Source of the DNA: Litoditis marina
Lineage: Eukaryota > Nematoda > Chromadorea > Rhabditida > Rhabditidae
Assembly: GCA_964036275.1 (NCBI GenBank)
Contig: CAXIWQ010000208.1
Location: 186,001-250,000, forward strand
Reading direction: 5' to 3'
DNA: 64,000 bases
This document shows positions 59,288 to 64,000 of the stretch, one piece after another. The notes under the pieces were generated by a model. It searched no databases. It worked only from the letters and a program-made list of their open reading frames with translations, and was not told where the DNA came from. The position numbers and the translations under genes are program-made. Positions within the stretch are counted from its first letter, which is position 1, and every line of letters starts with the position of its first letter.

Positions 59288-59377
59288 CCTGTTTGAAGCA
59301 CGGATCAGCACCAGAGCAAGAGAGTTGGTGAAAGCGCACAGGTAGATCAGGATCGGAACGTGGTTTAGCAGCAACAT
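59288..59377 (-). CDS. Candidate membrane-segment exon
   Basis: After a TTCACAG acceptor the exon starts with ATG and gives 30 residues forming one hydrophobic helix (VPILIYLCAFTNSLALVLI), then a GTAATT donor. It may be a first exon or an internal exon of a membrane protein. No partner exons were assigned. Confidence 0.3.
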
Positions 59378-59403
59378 CTGTGAACGAAATAGTTTTAGTA
59401 CCA

Positions 59404-59428
59404 TTGAGATGTGGAGAGCGAGAGCGAG

Positions 59429-59497
<69 letters not shown>

Positions 59498-59720
59498 TAG
59501 AGAGAGAAAGATAGAGAGAGAGAGACTACCAGAATGAAAGGTTGGTAGAGAAAAGGAGGGAGAACAAAGAAAAGAAGAGAGAGTGAAAGGAAGAGCACGA
59601 GAAATAAAAGGAGAGATACTACGAGAATGACAGGTTGGCAGAGAGAAATACAGAAAGAGGGAAAAAAAGACGAAGAAAGCGAGAAAGAGGAAGACAGAGA
59701 AATAGAGAGAGATAGGCAGA
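59404..59720. repeat. GA-rich microsatellite
   Basis: (GA)n from about 59420 to 59492, continuing as degenerate GA/GAAA to 59720. Long Ser/Leu frames on the minus strand are artefacts. Confidence 0.95.
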
Positions 59721-60234
59721 CACAGTCTTCACTCACCATAATTGAATTGAGATCCATCAATAGTGGCAGACTTCGGCAGACTTCCGGAACGGTGGACTTC
59801 GATGGACTTCGTAGAAGTCCTGAAACACACAGTCTATTTGGCAATACTTGCCTGTACACGCGCATAAACAGGTGAACAGAGTGAGATAACGTGTGCACGA
59901 TCAGTTCGACCGTCTGTGGAAAACTGCCTATTACAATTAACTATAGAATATAGAGGAGACAACGTTATATAAAAATTGTATTCATTGCAGAACACAAAAA
60001 GTTGGCAATATAAGTCTATTATAATAAAAATAATTATATGAGCAGTTGTTAATGAGTGAGAGACAAACAAAGAGAGCAAGTATAAAAGAGCGTGTTCCAT
60101 GGTCAGTGTAGGTGGAAGAGTGAGCTCTTCTTGTCTTCTTTCCACGTGTCAACACCGCATTAACATGTTTCGCTTATACGTGCACAGTCGCTATGCTAAT
60201 CACCTGCGAACGTGCAGTATACTTAAGTTTTTAG

Positions 60235-60392
60235 CTCTTATAATAATCATTATAGATTAGAACAGCGATCTAGCATAGCGCTTATAATAATTATTATAGA
60301 TTAGCACAGCGCTTATAATAATTATTATAGATTAGAACAGCGAGCTAGCATAGCGCTCATAATAATTATCATAGATTAGCATAGCGCGCTGT
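60235..60392. repeat. AT-rich tandem repeat
   Basis: The unit gc(t/g)cttataataattattatagattag.a.agc recurs four times with slight variation and contains a palindrome (ataataattattat). Confidence 0.85.
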
Positions 60393-60717
60393 GCGACGAG
60401 ACATTACGCAAATGAGGAGAAGTTAGATGGTTGTACAAAATGTCCATTCTGCTATTTGAAGCGATCGTACTGAACAAAATTACCAGTAACGATGTGAGGT
60501 GAACTTCCCGGCGCCAACTAGGGGGCGACTAGGAAAAGCTGATTTTGATCCGTCGTCGATTCAGAAATTGAGATATTTTTTCTGCGCGGAGAGTTTGAGT
60601 TTACTTCCCAAGCGTCATTAACGATGGACTTGTACATGTTTGATTTTAAGCTGACCAAGACCTGACATAGGAACGTTGGGTCGGAAGCATATGGTGCGGA
60701 AAGGTAAAAACACTAAC

Positions 60718-60765
60718 CCATAAGCCTTGTCCACCCAATATAGCCACCAGTCTCGCCATGAAACC
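60718..60765 (-). pseudogene. Isolated cyclin-like exon, paralogue of 53574-53621
   Basis: A 48-base minus-strand exon with clean TTTTCAG acceptor and GTTAGT donor encodes MARLVAILGGQGLW. At DNA level it closely matches the end of the plus-strand cyclin exon (gagactggtggctagattgg... versus gagactggtggctatattgg...). It lacks the first part of that exon. Confidence 0.55.
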
Positions 60766-60896
60766 CTGAAAAGTGGATTTACTTTTTAAAACATAGTTCA
60801 AGTTAAAAACACATGCTAAGAAGGGCTAATATTATAGTGGTAGACCATTTCAAATGAGCGGAGAACACAGCGCGTAAATTTTGGACAGAAAATTCA

Positions 60897-60965
60897 TTTC
60901 ACGGGAATCGAACCCGTGGCTAGTAGGATTGTAGTACCGCCACACTGTCACTGCGCTAAGTGGGC
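60897..60965 (-). repeat. tRNA-like pseudogene or SINE head
   Basis: Minus strand: CACTTAGCGCAGTGACAGTG (A-box region) and a perfect T-arm CACGGG-TTCGATT-CCCGTG. The anticodon arm does not fold cleanly, so function is doubtful. The interval 60966-61932 holds no other recognised feature. Confidence 0.5.
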
Positions 60966-61932
60966 CAACGCAATGCTCTGGAAGAATAGATATGTGAACA
61001 ACTCTAGATATTGAACTAAATAAAAGCATTCCTAGTCAGCAATTATGACGGTAGGTTTAAAACGTTTCAAGATGGTGGATAAAAAATAGTAGAGTAGTTA
61101 AAACATCTGTCCGGAAACTTTCAACTTTTTGAAAATGTTTAAAAAAACCTCCCATTTACATATTTCTTTGTTCTAATATCTTTGCTATGGTTTGAAAATA
61201 ATCGTGTTGAATGATAGAGCTCATTTAAAAAGAATAAACCAACACTACATTGAAAATAGAATGTGAAAGCTCAATGCATTGGCAGAATTTCCAAAAATGG
61301 TATTGATTGATGCCATCTGCGCGCCCCTGCTAACACCCGGCCAACTCATGACACCGTCTTTTCACCCGATTATCCGTGGTCCACGACTATATAACACTTT
61401 TCGGCCAAGTTCTTATGAGACGTTGAATCACCCAAATGTTATTTAAACTACGTAAATTGAAACTATTCAACGTAATGGTTGATGAAAATGGGTGACTTCT
61501 GAACCCTTTTAACCAGATTTCGATGAAACCTTCCAATCGCCACAATTTGATATTAAATACGCAAAAATTGCCATCCAATCCGAAGTATAGCTTGCACATT
61601 TCCCAACTGGACTCTGGCAGCTTGCCAATGAATTTTCAATGCAGTTTTTGAACAAGTTGAAATACTTCTAAACAATAGAGATTTATGTGAAGGGTTATTA
61701 CCTTTAGTTATAATTCATATTCACGATAACTTTCTACAAAATATATGCTTTCTTTAAATAACAGTCCCCCTTGGCACGCCGCCAACGAGTCTAGTTGGGA
61801 AATGTGAGCACTATACCTGCCCTGAACTTTGAGCAACAGGCGATACAACCTATGACGGACGATCAGATCAGCGATATATTGGTAAAAGAGAGAAAGAAAG
61901 AAAGAAGATCTTTAAAACAAAAACAAACTCAC

Positions 61933-62010
61933 ACAAGTCGGACATTGAAGGAGTCGCATGAAGGAAATCACAGTCGTCGGCTGCACTTTGAAGTCGAGCA
62001 CGTTGAGAAT
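61933..62010 (-). CDS. A-type cyclin exon (start of second cyclin fold)
   Basis: A 78-base minus-strand exon between a TTTTTTCAG acceptor and a GTGAGT donor encodes ILNVLDFKVQPTTVISFMRL. This matches the LxxLxFxLxxPTxxxFL signature at the start of the second cyclin box. It is the block that should directly precede the part encoded at 53487-53621 on the plus strand. No first cyclin box (MRAILVDW motif) is visible in the window. Confidence 0.6.
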
Positions 62011-62284
62011 CTGAAAAAATCAATACGTATCGTATTCGAATTCGATGTGGCTATATCTGAGTTTTGGTTTGATCTCTTCACACTAGTATAGTTCGCACCT
62101 GTCGACTGAGAAGCAGACTCAAAAAACGGCCAACATTTACATAGTTCATAGTACTATTTGAGCTTAGTGAGAGTATAATATTGGTTATTTTCTTGAACCA
62201 AATACGAGGTGAAATATTTCCCTTGTCTTGAGCGCAAGACATAAATTCACGTCGTGATATTATCTATGTAGATAAGTTGCCTAC

Positions 62285-63878
62285 CCTCTCGTGTAGATAG
62301 TTGTGGCAGACATCCCTGACTGAGACCCCGTCGAGTCTGATTTCTCCGCTGCTCGGCTCATAGAAGTGTTGAATGAGGGAGACAATCGATGATTTTCCTC
62401 CACCACTGGGACCCACCAGAGCCACTGTTTCACCCGCACCCACCGTCAGGTTCAGGCCCTCAAACACACTGATCAAACTACAAACTACAAGACGTATGTA
62501 TATTGTCCGTTGCTGAGTTGCGTAAAAATATTCTTAAGTCGCTGAAAACATAATACGACCTCGACCACATGGCCAGAGATACATCTGATTCTGATGTATT
62601 AGCTGCGGCTCTTCTTTCATTTAATAGCCCGGCATTTCGAGAATTTGAAAGGCTCGAGAAAATCGGGAACTTGTGAAAAAGTCAGATGAAGACACTTGAA
62701 AAAACGTATCTGAGAACATTAGAAATTAGAACGTACTCATACATCCTTACCACATAGGGTAAGAGGGTCAACGGTGGGAGTAGTTACTTTGAGGATTGGG
62801 TTGTTGGGTCGAGATGGGTACGTGAAATAGACGTCATCCAATTCGATTCGTCCGTTCACAACCGGACGCACTTTTCCATTCAGAGGCATTTCTGGCTCAC
62901 GGAACGTGTACTCGAAAACCCGATAAAAGGTTGTAAGGAATAACATACGACGCTTTCAAACCCAGTCTAGATGAACCCACGTCTGACTCACTTTTCGGAT
63001 GCTCCTACAGCTTCCATGAGACCAGAGAACACCCAACCGATTTGCTGGAATACGAATATGACTGAAACCGAAATAACAAATAGAAAATGAGCCAGCCGAA
63101 TGTTTCCTTGAGTGCACGTGTGTCGATAAAAAGTTGATAATTAAAGGGGAACATTTGGTCCACACACCAGCCGGGTGTGACTGGTTCACAGGAAGAAACC
63201 CGGTTTTGATTGATTGAAATATGGCAAACTTCATTATTTTGCAAACGAAAGGTGAAAGGGTACGTTACCGGTGTTTTTTTCTGACTAATTGGACAACGTC
63301 AATCTTTGACAATGACAAATAATGTAAGATGATCACCGTTACAGACCTATCCTTGTACCGAAGATACGTGAATGAACGAACATTAAAATATAAAATCTTA
63401 CTGAAGTACGATTTTGTCATTTGTGCTTGAAAAACGAGTACAGTTTGCCATTTCGTGTACGAAATGAAACAGACTCACTGCCAGATTATCTCCCAGTTGA
63501 AGTTGGTACAACATAAAGGTGATCACTGACCGGCAGAAAGTTTACCTGAATTAGTATATACTCATTTCAGCTTATTCTGAATCGAAGTTTGATATGATAA
63601 CTTACTCATAGAATATCATGTCAAATTGATACACCAAGCTGACCTCTGCTATTCTACTATTTGAATTCCTATTTTAAAGTATGGCAATCAGTATTTTTAG
63701 GTAATACTTGAAGTTATCGTTCGGTGTGCAGTAATGAATCAAAAATGTTCGTTGATCTTCTTCCGTTTACACCAACTCACCATCCATGACAAGATGTCCT
63801 CCATAGAACAAAACCGCAATCAATATCACACTATCACACATTTCCGTTGTCCAGGTGTAGCCCATATAGACCAGGGCC
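62285..63878 (-). CDS. TAP-like half ABC transporter (ABCB family), partial
   Basis: Minus-strand exons 63878-63781, 63525-63479, 63044-62992, about 62920-62789, and about 62469-62285. They encode the last transmembrane helices (VILIAVLFYGGHLVMDG, FMLYQLQLGDNLA), IGWVFSGLMEAVGASEK, the start of the nucleotide-binding domain with an A-loop (VYFTYPSRPNNP), Walker A GPSGGGKSS and the following SGEIRLDG, ending YLHER. The YLH motif and the QLQLG loop are typical of TAP/TAPL (ABCB2/3/9), ATP-driven peptide transporters of ER or lysosome. Q-loop, LSGGQ, Walker B and H-loop exons are not found downstream. The acceptor before 62920 lacks AG (TTTTATCG), and the Walker A exon does not join in frame. 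The 5' end lies beyond the window. Confidence 0.75.
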
Positions 63879-64000
63879 CTTGAATACAAATAATAATAAT
63901 AATAATAATAGTTTTCTAGATTAAACATTAAAGCCGTATGTTGCGTTACTCAAGGAATTATACGAACACAGCGTTCTCATAATCAACTGTAGAAGGACTG

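Noticed and set aside
60897..60965. Functional tRNA
   Set aside because: The T-arm is perfect but the anticodon arm does not form a seven-base loop with a proper stem.
1..64000. CRISPR arrays, bacterial operons, ribosome binding sites
   Set aside because: No spacer-repeat arrays or prokaryotic signals; introns and animal gene families rule this out.

Overview
The window is nuclear DNA of a multicellular animal. Evidence: GT..AG introns throughout, animal gene families (a UVRAG-like protein, VPS41, HECTD1, Nup107, SNU13, an A-type cyclin, a TAP-type ABC transporter), one intact tRNA-Ala and an RTE-like LINE. Splice acceptors are very uniform (TTTTCAG or TTTCAG), and several start codons lie 0 to 38 bases after a perfect acceptor. 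This suggests spliced-leader trans-splicing, as in nematodes; a nematode or nematode-like animal is my best guess, not a demonstrated identity.

Layout: 1.8-3.3 kb, three exons of a MELK/CAMK-like pseudokinase (+). 5.7-7.4 kb, a complete three-exon zinc-finger-like gene (+). 8.8-13.3 kb, an FG-nucleoporin first exon followed by a UVRAG-like gene (+). 14.4-15.3 kb, the 5' exons of VPS41 (+). 17.3-18.6 kb, a small unidentified gene (-). 20.3-24.5 kb, the 3' part of VPS41 on the OPPOSITE strand (-), with tRNA-Ala(CGC) in an intron. 25.0-26.8 kb, HECTD1 ankyrin/helical exons (-). 27.3-28.2 kb, a compact intronless ORF cluster of unknown origin (+). 28.7-31.5 kb, repeats. 32.3-36.3 kb, an unidentified multi-exon gene (-). 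36.5-44.9 kb, repeat-rich, with two 140-bp satellite blocks, a large foldback element and a PLAA-like first exon (-). 44.9-50.3 kb, twelve exons of Nup107 (+). 50.8 kb, a first-exon-only SNU13 copy. 51.1-53.5 kb, a LINE cut by a terminal-inverted-repeat (TIR) element. 53.5-54.9 kb, the cyclin C-terminus (+). 56.1-58.8 kb, an unidentified gene (-). 60.7-62.0 kb, other cyclin exons (-). 62.3-63.9 kb, part of a TAP-like ABC transporter (-).

The striking property is that almost every recognisable gene is only a piece. VPS41 and the cyclin each have their pieces on opposite strands. Three neighbouring gene pieces (FG exon to UVRAG, HECTD1 to VPS41, Nup107 to SNU13) join with compatible splice phases. 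Several conserved exons also carry one-base frame breaks. Either this is a heavily rearranged, partly decayed or misassembled locus, or the organism rebuilds some messages from scattered pieces. I cannot separate these from sequence alone.

Hosts and repeats are interwoven: four copies of a GCGACAACTCGTCCCC-ended element, tRNA-derived SINE-like pieces, a CT-tailed SINE-like pair, Helitron-like 3' ends, and long CT/GA microsatellites in introns. All identifications are from motif and family recognition by eye; no database search was run.
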